From positions 620,001 to 684,000 of the forward strand of contig NZ_RCZA01000001.1 in NCBI RefSeq assembly GCF_006438925.1: a stretch of DNA of 64,000 nt, given 5' to 3'. Within the stretch, counting starts at the first letter, position 1, and every line of letters starts with the position of its first letter. This document shows positions 16,340 to 26,006 of this stretch, piece after piece. A program made the translations under genes and the position numbers. The notes beneath the pieces are model-generated. The model was not told where the DNA came from. It saw only the letters and a list, made by a program, of their open reading frames with translations, and did not search any database. The stretch comes from Pseudomonas mandelii (GTDB taxonomy: Bacteria > Pseudomonadota > Gammaproteobacteria > Pseudomonadales > Pseudomonadaceae).

Positions 16340-16861
16340 TTAAGCCCTCGGCTTGACGGTCCCGCAATCCTGCCCCAACCACACGGCGCGGCTATCGAGG
16401 CTGCCCTTCTGCTGAATACCGGTGGCGTTGAACGTGCCATTAACCTTGGTGGTGAACTCACGATCACTGAGGAAAGTGGCGACACCGGTGCCCTGCGCTT
16501 TCGGACAGCTGAAGCGGAATTTCCACTGATTCCCGCTGCGGTCGGTGATTTCCTGCTTGCAGCCCGACTGTGGATCGGTCAGCGGAATGTCGTTGGTCTT
16601 CACCTGTTCTGGCGTCAAGCAAGCCCGAATCCCCTTGCCGCCCATGGTGATGCCCTGCTTCTCCAGCTGCGCACGCTGTGCCGGGGTCATCTGGCCCTGC
16701 AACTGGCCAAGGATCAACTGCAAATCCGGGAGATTCTGGTCATCGACCTTCATGTTGCTTGTGGTCATTTCCCACAAGCCGGGCTGCAGCATCTGCGCCT
16801 GAGCGGCCACAGGAAGTGACAAACCAATAGCCATGGCCAAACCCAGCAGACGAACGTTCAT
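16340..16861 (-). CDS. DUF3617 domain-containing secreted protein
   Basis: A 173-residue periplasmic protein. The signal peptide MNVRLLGLAMAIGLSLPVAAQA is cut before QML. The DUF3617 start pattern QPGLWEMTTSN follows, with four cysteines later (ACLTPEQ, GCKQEIT, FSCPKA, DCGTV) probably in two disulfides. The function of the family is unknown. The 3' end faces the ThrRS-like gene with 24 bases between the stops. Confidence 0.82.
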   Translation of the reverse strand: MNVRLLGLAMAIGLSLPVAAQAQMLQPGLWEMTTSNMKVDDQNLPDLQLILGQLQGQMTPAQRAQLEKQGITMGGKGIRACLTPEQVKTNDIPLTDPQSGCKQEITDRSGNQWKFRFSCPKAQGTGVATFLSDREFTTKVNGTFNATGIQQKGSLDSRAVWLGQDCGTVKPRA

Positions 16862-16992
16862 CGAGTAACTCCTGATCAGTAGTGGCCGTTAGACGTCAGC
16901 CAGTGGCTTCGGTTCATGGGCCAATTAAATAGCGACATTCTGCACGGAACATGGTCTGTTAAGCATTGAATCTTCAGGAGCAAGGCTGCCCC

Positions 16993-18432
16993 ATGGATTA
17001 CTTTGGACCGCATATTTTCGGCTACACGATTGCACTGCTTCACTCGCTGGGCCTGATCGCTGCCATCCACGCCGTGCTCACCGTCCGGACCGCCCAGGGA
17101 TCGATCGCCTGGGCCCTGTCGTTGCTGTTTATTCCCTACCTCACGCTCATCCCCTATCTGGTCTTCGGCCGCAGTACCTTCGATGGCTACATCAAGGCTC
17201 GGCGCCAGGCCAACGAAGAAATGCGCAAGGCTATCTCCGAGCTCAACTGGCGCCCTTGGGTAGAAGAGGCGCTGACCGCTCGCGCCTCAAGTGCTTACGC
17301 ATCCTTGAGGGCCATGCCGAAACTGGGGCGCATGCCGTGCCTGGCGAATAACGAAGTGCGCTTGCTGATCAACGGCCAGGCCACCTTCGACGCCATTTTT
17401 GAAGCCATCAGCAACGCGAAGGAAGCGGTGCTGATTCAGTTTTTCATCATCCACGACGATCGCCTCGGCCAACGCCTGCAAACCTTGCTGCTGAAGAAAG
17501 CCGCTGAAGGCGTGGCGGTTTATTTATTGTACGACCGCATCGGCAGCCATTCCCTGCCTCACAGTTACGTGCAGCCGTTACGTGATGCCGGCATCGAGGT
17601 TAAAGCCTTTGCGACCCGCAGCGGCTGGCTCAACCGCTTCCAGGTCAACTTCCGCAATCACCGCAAGATTGTGGTGGTCGATGGAGTGCTGGGTTTCGTC
17701 GGTGGGCATAACGTCGGCGACGAATACATGGGCGAGAAACCACCCCTCGCCCCGTGGCGCGATACCCATGTGCAAGTACGCGGACCGGTGGTTGCCTGCA
17801 TGCAGGAATCGTTTGCTGAAGACTGGTTTTGGGCGGCCCGCTCATTGCCGCCGCTGATCCTGCCGGACGTTTACCCGGACGACGGCGTGCTCTGCCAATT
17901 GCTCGCCAGCGGCCCGGCGGATTCCTACGAGACCTGTTCGTTATTCTTCGTCGAAGCTATCCATGCGGCAACCGAACGGGTGTGGATCACCAGCCCTTAT
18001 TTCATACCCGACGAAGCTGTGTTCGCGGCGTTAAGGCTGGCGGTTCTGCGAGGCGTGGATGTGCGGCTGCTGCTGCCCTCACGACCGGACCACCGGATCG
18101 TCTACGCCGCCTCCAGCCTGTATGCCTTCGAAGCCGTGCGCGCGGGCGTGCGGGTGTTCCGCTACGAGCCGGGATTCCTGCATCAGAAAGTGGTGTTGAT
18201 CGACAGCGAAATCAGCGCCATTGGCAGTGCCAATCTGGACAACCGCTCGTTCCGGTTGAATTTTGAATTGATGTTGTTGACGGTCGACAGCGCGTTTGCC
18301 GCCGAAGTAGAACAGATGCTCATCGATGACTTCGCCCAGGCTCACGAGATCGCCAAAGAAGAAAGCCGGGAGACCCACCGCCTGCAACAGGTCGGCATGC
18401 GGGTCGCCCGGCTTATTTCACCGATCCTTTAA
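16993..18432 (+). CDS. cls: Cardiolipin synthase (ClsA type)
   Basis: A 479-residue phospholipase-D-superfamily enzyme that joins two phosphatidylglycerols into cardiolipin and glycerol at the inner membrane. Two N-terminal helices ([21 protein letters not shown] and [20 protein letters not shown]) anchor it. The two HKD motifs are HRKIVVVD near residue 220 and HQKVVLID near 398, each followed by the GS/GG-N element ([13 protein letters not shown]). The ATG at 16993 has AGGAG twelve bases upstream; a TTG at 16966 is rejected. Its stop codon overlaps that of the convergent cfa gene by two bases. Confidence 0.92.
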   Translation: MDYFGPHIFGYTIALLHSLGLIAAIHAVLTVRTAQGSIAWALSLLFIPYLTLIPYLVFGRSTFDGYIKARRQANEEMRKAISELNWRPWVEEALTARASSAYASLRAMPKLGRMPCLANNEVRLLINGQATFDAIFEAISNAKEAVLIQFFIIHDDRLGQRLQTLLLKKAAEGVAVYLLYDRIGSHSLPHSYVQPLRDAGIEVKAFATRSGWLNRFQVNFRNHRKIVVVDGVLGFVGGHNVGDEYMGEKPPLAPWRDTHVQVRGPVVACMQESFAEDWFWAARSLPPLILPDVYPDDGVLCQLLASGPADSYETCSLFFVEAIHAATERVWITSPYFIPDEAVFAALRLAVLRGVDVRLLLPSRPDHRIVYAASSLYAFEAVRAGVRVFRYEPGFLHQKVVLIDSEISAIGSANLDNRSFRLNFELMLLTVDSAFAAEVEQMLIDDFAQAHEIAKEESRETHRLQQVGMRVARLISPIL

Positions 18433-19613
18433 GGGTTGTAGATGTCGTCGCGAGTCCATGGCAGTTCATGGCTGCCATCGGGGTGGGCTTTTACCGCGAG
18501 AATCTGGTGCAAGTTGATCCAGCCCTTGGCGAACGCATAAGCGCATCCCGCCAGGTACAGCCGCCAGATACGCAGGGCCTGCTCCGGCACCTGCCTGGCG
18601 GCGGCTTCCAGATTGTCTTCCAGGCGCTCGCTCCAGTGGTCCAGCGTACGCGCGTAATGCAGGCGCAGACTCTCGACGTCGACGATCTCCAGCCCTGCTT
18701 CGCTGATCTCGGCAGAAATCATCGACAGATGCGGAAGCTCGCCATTGGGGAACACATACCTCTCGATGAATTCGCCGGCACCGCGCCCCACCGGACGGCC
18801 ATCGATGTGTTTGGCGGTGATCCCGTGGTTCATCACCAGGCCACCCTCTTTCACCGCACCGAACAAGGTCTTGCAGTACTCGGCCAGATTGGCGTGGCCA
18901 ACGTGTTCGAACATACCGACACTGACCACTTTGTCGAAGCGACCGTCCTGAGGCAGGTCGCGGTAGTCGAGCAGTTGCAGTTCGACCAGATCGTCCAGGC
19001 CCTCGGCAGTCACCCGTTCACGGGCAAGTGCCAGTTGCTCTTTACTGAGTGTGATCCCGAACACCTTCGCGCCAAACTCCCGAGCCGCATACCGTGCCAG
19101 TCCGCCCCAACCACAACCGACATCCAGCAGGTATTCCCCTGGTTGCAGCCGCAGCTTGCGGCACAGGTGGCGGAATTTCGCTTGCTGGGCTTGCTCCAGC
19201 GTTTCGCTGCCGGTCTCGAAATAGGCGCAGGAATACGCCATGTCACTGTCGAGCCACAGCTGATAAAACGCATTGGAAAGGTCGTAGTGGTAGGAAATCG
19301 CCTTGGCGTCGGCTTCTTTGTCGTGAGCGGTGCGCACTGGCTGGCTGTCTTGATCACCGAGCAACGCCTGGCTCCACTCATCGCAGACGCGGATCACGTC
19401 ACTGATGGAGCCTTCCAGCTCAAGTTTACCTTCGACAAACGCCGCTCCTAGCGCGTCCAGGCTTGGGTGAGTGAACTGGGTAACCATTTGTGGGTCCTTG
19501 ACCACAATTGTGACGCTAGGCGTCGGCCCCAGGTTGAATTCATGGCCGTCCCAGAGTCGCAGGCGTAGCGGTAACTGCAGATTCTGTAAGGCCGGTGGAA
19601 GGTGCGCGAGCAT
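18429..19613 (-). CDS. cfa: Cyclopropane-fatty-acyl-phospholipid synthase
   Basis: A 394-residue SAM-dependent enzyme that adds a methylene bridge to cis double bonds of membrane phospholipid acyl chains. The SAM site [16 protein letters not shown] is near residue 175, preceded by [16 protein letters not shown], and GMFEHVG and a conserved Cys-containing segment follow. It hardens membranes in stationary phase and acid stress. The ATG at 19613 has GAGGGA seven bases upstream; the frame continues to 19658 without a site. Next to cls, it forms a convergent membrane-lipid pair. Confidence 0.92.
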   Translation of the reverse strand: MLAHLPPALQNLQLPLRLRLWDGHEFNLGPTPSVTIVVKDPQMVTQFTHPSLDALGAAFVEGKLELEGSISDVIRVCDEWSQALLGDQDSQPVRTAHDKEADAKAISYHYDLSNAFYQLWLDSDMAYSCAYFETGSETLEQAQQAKFRHLCRKLRLQPGEYLLDVGCGWGGLARYAAREFGAKVFGITLSKEQLALARERVTAEGLDDLVELQLLDYRDLPQDGRFDKVVSVGMFEHVGHANLAEYCKTLFGAVKEGGLVMNHGITAKHIDGRPVGRGAGEFIERYVFPNGELPHLSMISAEISEAGLEIVDVESLRLHYARTLDHWSERLEDNLEAAARQVPEQALRIWRLYLAGCAYAFAKGWINLHQILAVKAHPDGSHELPWTRDDIYNP

Positions 19614-19839
19614 GGATAGTCCCTCGTGTTTCAGACGTCTGATGTGAGGGTAGACCATCTTTGAAAAATAGCTGGCTATCGAATTAATAGCCCTTTTGTA
19701 TGATTCGTAACGCTCGAACCCACCGTTGCGAATTCACAAAATTGATTGCCCTCACGTAGATGACTACGAATTCGTCGTACAGTTCTGAAAACTTCAAATC
19801 GACCGTGATCGCCCTGTTTAGAGCACTCACCCGGCGTAC

Positions 19840-21750
19840 TCAATCCTCATCCTTAAGCTTGAGCAATGGTTCCTGAAAACGCAGTAAACGCCCGGCGTTC
19901 CCCAACACCAGCAACGTGCTGAAATTGTGCAACAGCGCAGCAATCATCGCGCCCGCAGCGCCAAGCCAACCGAAGGCGGCGAAGGCTACAATCGCCAGCG
20001 TCCAGCCCAGACCGATGATCACGTTAACCTGCAACGTCTGCCGGCATTGGCGACTCAAGCGCACACACGTGCCGAGTCGACGCAGGTCGCTGCCGATCAG
20101 GACGATGTCGGCCGAAGCCAGCGCGATGTCCGCCCCGCCCGCTCCCATGGCGACGCCAACCACACCGGCCTTGAGCGCCAGCGAATCGTTGATCCCATCT
20201 CCCACGACCATAGGCCGGAAGCCGCTGCCGATTTCCTTCAGCACGCGATTGAGTTTGTCCTCGGGCAACGCTTGAGCTTCAACGTCACTGATCCCGACAT
20301 CGCGCGCCAATGTGTGCGCGACGCTTTGCCGATCACCTGTCAGCAGCAACTGCCGACCCAACCCCAACTCACGTAGCTCGCTCAAAGCAAATCGAGCTTC
20401 AGGTTTGACGCTGTCGGCCAGCAACAGCCAGGCGAGGAACTCACCGTTGAGCGCCAGCCCGGCAATCGGGCCATCGTGGTCGGGGACACTTGAAGTGGCG
20501 ATGCCCAATTGGGTGAACAACTCCGGACGACCGAGCGCCGCCTCGCCCTGCTCCGTCATCGCCACCACGCCCAATCCCTGACGCTCGTGGATGTCGCAGA
20601 GCTGCAGAAAATGTTCCTGGGTGACCAACCCGGCGAGCGCGCGGCTGACCGGATGACTGCTGGCGGACCCGAGGCTGGCGGCAAGTTTTAGAACGTGACC
20701 GCGATCCTCCAGAGGACTGTCGATGGATTGTAAACGCAAGGTGCCGAAGGTCAGGGTTCCGGTCTTGTCGACCACCAGCGAAGTCAGGTCTGCCAACTCT
20801 TCGAGGAACGCGGAGCTGCGAATCAGAATCCCGTGCCGAGCGGCCACCGCCACCCCGGCAATCGCCGTGGCCGGAGCCGACAACACCAATGCACAAGGAC
20901 AGGCCGCCACCAACACCGCGAGCATGGCCTGAGCATCGTTAGTGACGAACCAGGTCACGGCGGCCAGCAGCAACACCAGCACCATGTAGCTGCCGGCGTA
21001 GCGTTCCAGCAAACGCGTGATCGGTGGTTTGGAACGCTCGGCGCTTTGCATCAGCGCGATGACTTTGCCGAGGGTCGACTCATTGCCGGTGCGAGTCACT
21101 TCAATACGCAGCAGACCGTCGAGGTTGATCGCGCCGCCGAAGACTAGCATGCCGACGCCCGCCTCCATCGGCACCGATTCGCCGGTAATCGAAGCGGTGT
21201 CCAGGCTCGCCTGTCCGGACAACACCCGACCATCCGCCGGCACTCGATCACCCGCGCGCACCTCGACGAGGTCGCCGGCCTTGAGTGTGCCGTTATCGAC
21301 TTCGACGATGGAGCCATCGGCCTGAACCTTGCGCGCGTGGCTGCGAGTCAGTTTGCCGAGGGCACGAATCGCTTCCTGCGAGCCGATCACGCTGCGCTCT
21401 TCCAGCACGTGGCCGAAGATCATGATGATTGGCAGCAACGCCGCAGTCAGCAGATCTCCCATGGCCCACGCCCCCAGCATGGCCAGGGCGATCAATTGAT
21501 CAGTGATCCCGTGCAGGCTTGGATAACGCAGGCTGTACCAGGCTGAACGCATCACGGGCACGGCCACCAATAACGAAGCAAAGCCCAGCAGCAATTGACT
21601 GACGCCCGTCTGCTCCGGCGCCAACCAGCGCCAGCTCAGACCGAGGGCGAGCAGGCCCAATGCGAGCATGGCCAAGGTCAATTGACGCGCGGCGCTGCGT
21701 TGTTCAGCCGAGGACAACATGCTCGGTGCGGCGGCGGTTTGGGTGGTCAT
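19840..21750 (-). CDS. hmtA: Zinc-type heavy-metal P-type ATPase (HmtA-like importer)
   Basis: A 636-residue P1B-type ATPase. Visible elements are the actuator loop TGES (189-192), the membrane metal site AACPCALVLSAP with CPC at 284-286, the phosphorylated Asp in DKTGT at 328, and the hinge GDGINDS near 520. It has no N-terminal heavy-metal-associated domain. The nearest described relative is P. aeruginosa HmtA, a zinc and copper importer whose operon also has SPFH genes and is under Zur. Thus uptake rather than export is inferred. Its start overlaps the HflC-like stop by four bases; it is the last gene of the operon that begins at 25818. Confidence 0.88.
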   Translation of the reverse strand: MTTQTAAAPSMLSSAEQRSAARQLTLAMLALGLLALGLSWRWLAPEQTGVSQLLLGFASLLVAVPVMRSAWYSLRYPSLHGITDQLIALAMLGAWAMGDLLTAALLPIIMIFGHVLEERSVIGSQEAIRALGKLTRSHARKVQADGSIVEVDNGTLKAGDLVEVRAGDRVPADGRVLSGQASLDTASITGESVPMEAGVGMLVFGGAINLDGLLRIEVTRTGNESTLGKVIALMQSAERSKPPITRLLERYAGSYMVLVLLLAAVTWFVTNDAQAMLAVLVAACPCALVLSAPATAIAGVAVAARHGILIRSSAFLEELADLTSLVVDKTGTLTFGTLRLQSIDSPLEDRGHVLKLAASLGSASSHPVSRALAGLVTQEHFLQLCDIHERQGLGVVAMTEQGEAALGRPELFTQLGIATSSVPDHDGPIAGLALNGEFLAWLLLADSVKPEARFALSELRELGLGRQLLLTGDRQSVAHTLARDVGISDVEAQALPEDKLNRVLKEIGSGFRPMVVGDGINDSLALKAGVVGVAMGAGGADIALASADIVLIGSDLRRLGTCVRLSRQCRQTLQVNVIIGLGWTLAIVAFAAFGWLGAAGAMIAALLHNFSTLLVLGNAGRLLRFQEPLLKLKDED

Positions 21751-22805
21751 TGTGCAGCTCCCTGAATGATCAGGCGGGAATCGTCTTTCGGGTTGACCGT
21801 GGTCACCGAACCGGCCTGACCGAGAATCTTCGGCATCCGCTCGCGGTAGATGCGCAGCAGCATTTGCGGGTCCGTCCCTTGTTGTTGCGCCTTAGCCAGG
21901 CTCAACACCGTGGCCGTGTCCGCCGAGGCTTTGGCCAGCCGTTCGCTCGCTTGGGCATGAGCGACTTGCAGCGTGCGATCGGCTTGTTCGTTGGCAGTCT
22001 GAGTCAGTTTCTCGGCTTCAGTGCGAGCATTGGCCACAGCTTTATCGGCTTGTTGACTGGCGGTCAGAACAGCGTTGAAGGCGTTGACCGCCGGACCCGG
22101 CAGACTCGATTGCACGTCGACTCGCGTCACTTCAATGCCTACCCCCTGCCCGGTCGCGGTCAGGTCAGCCAGGCGCTGATTCATGGCTTGCACCAGATCA
22201 CCGCGCAACCGTTCGCGGCGTTCAGCAGCCTGACTATCGGCGCCGATCAACTCCGGTCGAGCGACCAGAATAGTGTCCAGATCTCTTGCGGCAGTCAGGG
22301 TCACCGCACTGCGAGTCACCAATCGATCCAGCGCCGGCAACACATGTTCGCCTTGAAGGACGAAGGCATAAGGCTCGGTGACTTTGTAGAAAACACGCAC
22401 ATCCAGTTGCACCACGCCCGCGTCACCGGTGAGCAAATAACCGGAGCCGGCAAGTGCATCGCTGATTGGTGTAGCGAAACTCGCTACCCGGTCTGCCTGC
22501 GACGCGGCATCTGTACGCAGCAGGTTTTCCACCCGACGCTCAATCACCCGATCCGCCGCAGGCAACAAAATCACCTGCTCAAACGGACGCGGCCAGGCCA
22601 ATAGCAGCCCAGCATTCTGGATACGATCCAACGCGCCGAAGTGCAACACCACCGCGCGATTTTGCGGATCGATCTGCCGCACATTGGAGAATGCCCACAC
22701 CAAAGCGGCCAGCACCGTCACGGCGTAAAGGGCCAAAAAAGCCAATCGCCCAGCCTGAATCCAGGGACTGCTTAACTCATTTGTTCCACGTGGAACTAAT
22801 TTCAT
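21747..22805 (-). CDS. SPFH/HflC-like membrane protein of the zinc operon
   Basis: A 352-residue protein with one N-terminal helix (LAFLALYAVTVLAALVWAF) and a prohibitin/SPFH domain (NVRQIDPQNRAVVLHFGALDR ...). A long Ala/Glu-rich coiled coil follows at about 230-310. HflC-type proteins form ring-shaped scaffolds around membrane proteins and proteases such as FtsH. Here the genes lie with a zinc ATPase, not with hflX, so a scaffold for metal transport is inferred. Both ends overlap the neighbours by four bases. A parS site lies just after the start codon (22783-22796). Confidence 0.85.
   Translation of the reverse strand: MKLVPRGTNELSSPWIQAGRLAFLALYAVTVLAALVWAFSNVRQIDPQNRAVVLHFGALDRIQNAGLLLAWPRPFEQVILLPAADRVIERRVENLLRTDAASQADRVASFATPISDALAGSGYLLTGDAGVVQLDVRVFYKVTEPYAFVLQGEHVLPALDRLVTRSAVTLTAARDLDTILVARPELIGADSQAAERRERLRGDLVQAMNQRLADLTATGQGVGIEVTRVDVQSSLPGPAVNAFNAVLTASQQADKAVANARTEAEKLTQTANEQADRTLQVAHAQASERLAKASADTATVLSLAKAQQQGTDPQMLLRIYRERMPKILGQAGSVTTVNPKDDSRLIIQGAAQ
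22783..22796. promoter_or_regulatory. parS (ParB-binding) site at the start of the HflC-like gene
   Basis: GTTCCACGTGGAAC is a perfect palindrome and the second copy in the window. On the minus strand it encodes part of the LVPRGTNEL N-terminus. It lies about 41 kb from dnaA and 12 kb from the copy in folE2. Confidence 0.85.
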
Positions 22806-23836
22806 GGTTGCGACCCGGCCTTGTTATCGAGGGTCGGCGGACCGTCAACCAATACCCTGAACGGCGCGGCGTCGGTGCGCAGAATCAGTTTTGTACCGGG
22901 CGTGACGATGGTGCCTAGTGTGTCGAGGGAGCGCAGCAGGTTGTAGAGCTGGGGCGATCCGGCGTAGGCGCGACCGTAAATTTGCGCGGCTTCGACGCGC
23001 GATTGTGCTTCGATGTCCGCCGCTTTTACCGTGGCGTCGGCCTGCACGATGCGCGCGTCACGCTCGGCAGCGGAACGGATTTGCGCCGCTTCGCGCTTAC
23101 CGATGGCTGTGCGTTCGGTGGCGATTGTTTCACGCTCGGCACGCATGCGATCGACCGTGGCCGTGAGGGTTACCGACGGCAAAGTCAGACGCTCGATACC
23201 GACTTGCAGCACCCGCACGCCATAAGTCGTGAGCAGCTGCTGATCGATTTGCTGCCGCAGTTGCGCTTCAAAATCAGCGATGTGTACTTTGTTGGCATCG
23301 GTGTTCACCAGGTTAGCCAGATCAAAACTGCTGGCCGTGGTTTCCAGAGCCGAACCCACAAACGTGCGAATCTGCCGCGCTGCTTCGTCCGGCTGATTCT
23401 GTACGGCGCGCATGAAGCGCTGCACGTTGTCCGGATCGCCTTGAACCTGCCAGGCCACATACGCCTGAACGATGATGCGCAAACCGTCCCGCGTACCCAC
23501 ATCCTGTAAACCACTCGAGGTCGTGCGCAGTCGCAGATCGACAGGAATCGCTGCTTCAAAAGGAGCAGGCCAACGCCAGCCAAGACCTGGTTCCAGCAAT
23601 ACCCGCGACGGATTACCAAAACGCGTGATCACCGTGGCCTCCCCCGAACGCACTTGAACCAGGCTCGCTGCCGCGATGGCGAACGCCACCAGCAACGCCG
23701 CCCAACCCATCCGCCGCCATGGGAACGGGCCAGCTTCTTGGGGATCACCGTGGTGGTGATGTCCGTGGTGATGCCCGCCATGGCCGTGATCGTGGCCAGT
23801 GTGGTCGTCGTGATCGTGAGTGTGCGACTGGCTCAA
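22802..23836 (-). CDS. SPFH/HflK-like protein with His-rich N-terminus
   Basis: A 344-residue membrane protein. Residues 1-30 hold 14 histidines (HTHDHDDHTGHDHG then GGHHHGHHHHG), a likely zinc-binding cytoplasmic tail. One helix (WAALLVAFAIAAASLVQV) then leads to an SPFH domain (EATVITRFGNPSRVLLEPGLGWRWP) and an Ala/Glu/Arg coiled coil (210-270). It pairs with the HflC-like protein. The zinc-binding tail is inferred from composition. Starts and stops overlap both neighbours by four bases. Confidence 0.87.
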   Translation of the reverse strand: MSQSHTHDHDDHTGHDHGHGGHHHGHHHHGDPQEAGPFPWRRMGWAALLVAFAIAAASLVQVRSGEATVITRFGNPSRVLLEPGLGWRWPAPFEAAIPVDLRLRTTSSGLQDVGTRDGLRIIVQAYVAWQVQGDPDNVQRFMRAVQNQPDEAARQIRTFVGSALETTASSFDLANLVNTDANKVHIADFEAQLRQQIDQQLLTTYGVRVLQVGIERLTLPSVTLTATVDRMRAERETIATERTAIGKREAAQIRSAAERDARIVQADATVKAADIEAQSRVEAAQIYGRAYAGSPQLYNLLRSLDTLGTIVTPGTKLILRTDAAPFRVLVDGPPTLDNKAGSQP

Positions 23837-25818
23837 TTGGCAGCTCCTGGCTGAGCGGTTTTACGCGCCGGCGCAGGATCAGCCGGCAGCGTGAATGTAC
23901 GGAGGTCGATGGTCGGCGCGTTACTGCTGCCGCCCAGACGATGATCCAGTACCAGCAACCTGGCATTGGCCAGGCCCTGGGACAGTTGGCTGAAGTACTG
24001 CTCCAGCACGAAGGCCTGGCCGGCGCTGGCGTAGGCCTTTTGCTCGGCACTGAATCTCAAGTCTGCCGCTTGGGCGGTGGCGTTGATTTCACGAGCGCTG
24101 GCCGTCGCTTGATCGCGTGCGATGCTGGCCTGCAATTGCGCCTGGTTAGTGGCCTCCGCCGCCGCCCCACGCTCGCGGGAAATCAACGCCTGGGCGCCAA
24201 TCTGAGCAGCCTGAACGCCGTGATAGGCATTGGCGGCACCGGCCGGCGGATGAATCGCCTCGACCACGGTGGCGAGAATTTCCACGCCGCTGTCGAGTTT
24301 CTGCAGGTCAGCCTGTACCGCGCGACCAATCTCTTCGGCGAGCCCTGCCCTGTCTTCACCGAGCAAACCGTCGAGGGTTCGCGAGGCGAAATCGTGGACC
24401 AGAATCCGGCTGGCGGTGCTGCGGATTAGCGTTGGCACGTCGGCGCTGTTGTAGGTCGCGGCCAACGCCGCTTGATCGCTCAGGCCGATACGGTAGACGA
24501 AACGCACGTCCATGTTGACGATCTGGAAGCTCTGCTTATCGGCTCGACTGCTGGCAATGACTTGGGATTTGTCGTTCACATGGCTGGCGTCCCACAAGCG
24601 ATTGGCAATCGCGGGCGCCGGGCCTTCGGCGGGTTCGGCCACAACCGGAGCCGGTGTGTCGCCAACACTGGTAGCCAACTCGTGGACCACACCATTCTCG
24701 ACGCTCAACACTCGGCCCAGAGGCCAGGGCAAACCCGCGTGCAAACCAGGGCCGAATACCTCCACCGGTTTGCCGAATCGCTCGTAGATGCCCCGCCCTT
24801 GCATGGGGATTTCGTGGATGCCGGTGAGTGACCAACCGACAATTGCCACCACCATCAGCACCGGAAAAAACGCCCGACGCATGTAGGTGAAGGCCCAGAT
24901 CTGTCGCAGGTCGATGCCGAAGCGGTTGTGCAATTCGTGCTGCAACGCCAACAAGGGTTGCGGCGGCCAGCGCAGCATGTCGGCGACGAAGCTGCGCGCC
25001 AGCAAGGCAGGTTCGAGTTGTTCGCGCTGCGGACTGAACAACGACAGCAGGGCGCGCAACAGCAGCTCGGCGGCGACCAACCCTGGCAGCAAGCCAATCA
25101 GTACCGCCAGACGCACCGGCCATACCGAGGTTTCACTACCCAACAACAGGCACAAAGCGCTGAGTACCAGGCAGATGATCGCCACCCGAGTCATCTGCGC
25201 CAACGACGCTGCTTCGGGCCATTGCGCGACGTTTTCCTGCGCCAGTTGTCGCTCCAGCACCAACAAACCGAAGGCCAGCAACAAGGACAACGCCGCACCG
25301 ACACTGGCCGACAACCCCAGTGCGGCCGGCGGCAGTACAAGGTTCCAGACTTGTTCGATGCTCAATAACGTCAGCAGCGACCAACCGCCAAGCCACAGTG
25401 TCGGAGCGCCGATCTGCACCAACATTCGCAGCCATCGCTGGCTGAGCCGATCCAGCAGCCGTTCGTACCAGCCCACCGGGGCAACGACTTCGTCCGCAAC
25501 GACGACCTGCACGACCGGGTTCAACGCCCGCGCGCGCCACTGGGTCACCCACCAGGCCGATTGCAAACCGGCGACCAGCACCAGCAAACCGGCGCTCTGA
25601 TTGACCAGCAACGCAGGCCAGAGCGACTGCGGCGCAAACAGCCCGACAAAAAACGCCAGCAACCAACCCGTCGCCGTAAGAGCGCCCAGACCGATTGCGA
25701 ACTGACGCAATCGTCGCCCTTGAAAAACCGCCAGCTGGAAACGCGGCAGCCCGGCTACTTGCGTCCCATCGACATCGAGATCGACTTGCATACCACCCCA
25801 GTGTTTATCGTTGCTCAT
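23833..25818 (-). CDS. SPFH/HflK-like protein with extra membrane domain
   Basis: A 661-residue protein, the first gene of the operon. The first 260 residues hold about six membrane helices in an unrecognised domain. A further helix near 340 (FFPVLMVVAIVGWSL) leads into an SPFH domain (IPMQGRGIYERFGKPVEVFGPGLHAGLPWP). Residues 520-620 form a coiled coil rich in Ala, Glu and Gln (ARDQATASAREINATAQAADLR), and a disordered tail with Pro and Lys ends it. Compared with ordinary HflK (about 400), the polytopic N-terminus is additional. A Zur-like box lies 11 bases before the start. Confidence 0.85.
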   Translation of the reverse strand: MSNDKHWGGMQVDLDVDGTQVAGLPRFQLAVFQGRRLRQFAIGLGALTATGWLLAFFVGLFAPQSLWPALLVNQSAGLLVLVAGLQSAWWVTQWRARALNPVVQVVVADEVVAPVGWYERLLDRLSQRWLRMLVQIGAPTLWLGGWSLLTLLSIEQVWNLVLPPAALGLSASVGAALSLLLAFGLLVLERQLAQENVAQWPEAASLAQMTRVAIICLVLSALCLLLGSETSVWPVRLAVLIGLLPGLVAAELLLRALLSLFSPQREQLEPALLARSFVADMLRWPPQPLLALQHELHNRFGIDLRQIWAFTYMRRAFFPVLMVVAIVGWSLTGIHEIPMQGRGIYERFGKPVEVFGPGLHAGLPWPLGRVLSVENGVVHELATSVGDTPAPVVAEPAEGPAPAIANRLWDASHVNDKSQVIASSRADKQSFQIVNMDVRFVYRIGLSDQAALAATYNSADVPTLIRSTASRILVHDFASRTLDGLLGEDRAGLAEEIGRAVQADLQKLDSGVEILATVVEAIHPPAGAANAYHGVQAAQIGAQALISRERGAAAEATNQAQLQASIARDQATASAREINATAQAADLRFSAEQKAYASAGQAFVLEQYFSQLSQGLANARLLVLDHRLGGSSNAPTIDLRTFTLPADPAPARKTAQPGAAN

Positions 25819-25828
25819 ATCGCATTTC

Positions 25829-25841
25829 GTTACGATATAAC
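25829..25841. promoter_or_regulatory. Zur-like box upstream of the SPFH-hmtA operon
   Basis: GTTACGATATAAC matches the Zur core GTTATANTATAAC at 11 of 13 positions, with the outer arms GTTA and TAAC intact, and is flanked by TC...GA that extend the palindrome. It lies 11 bases upstream of the 661-residue SPFH gene. The distant lpd start on the other side (166 bases) makes control of that gene less likely. Confidence 0.7.
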
Positions 25842-26006
25842 GAAAGCCGTGAAATTTCCGTTCTTAAATGCTGTATCTAAAGGCGCTCAACCTGTCGCTT
25901 GGCTGAAGCCTTGACCGAAATGTTGCGGAATGCACATATTACGTTCGTAATTTTATCCAGGAACTACGTTTACCCATTCCGATCCGATTCACTCCAGGAG
26001 TACACC

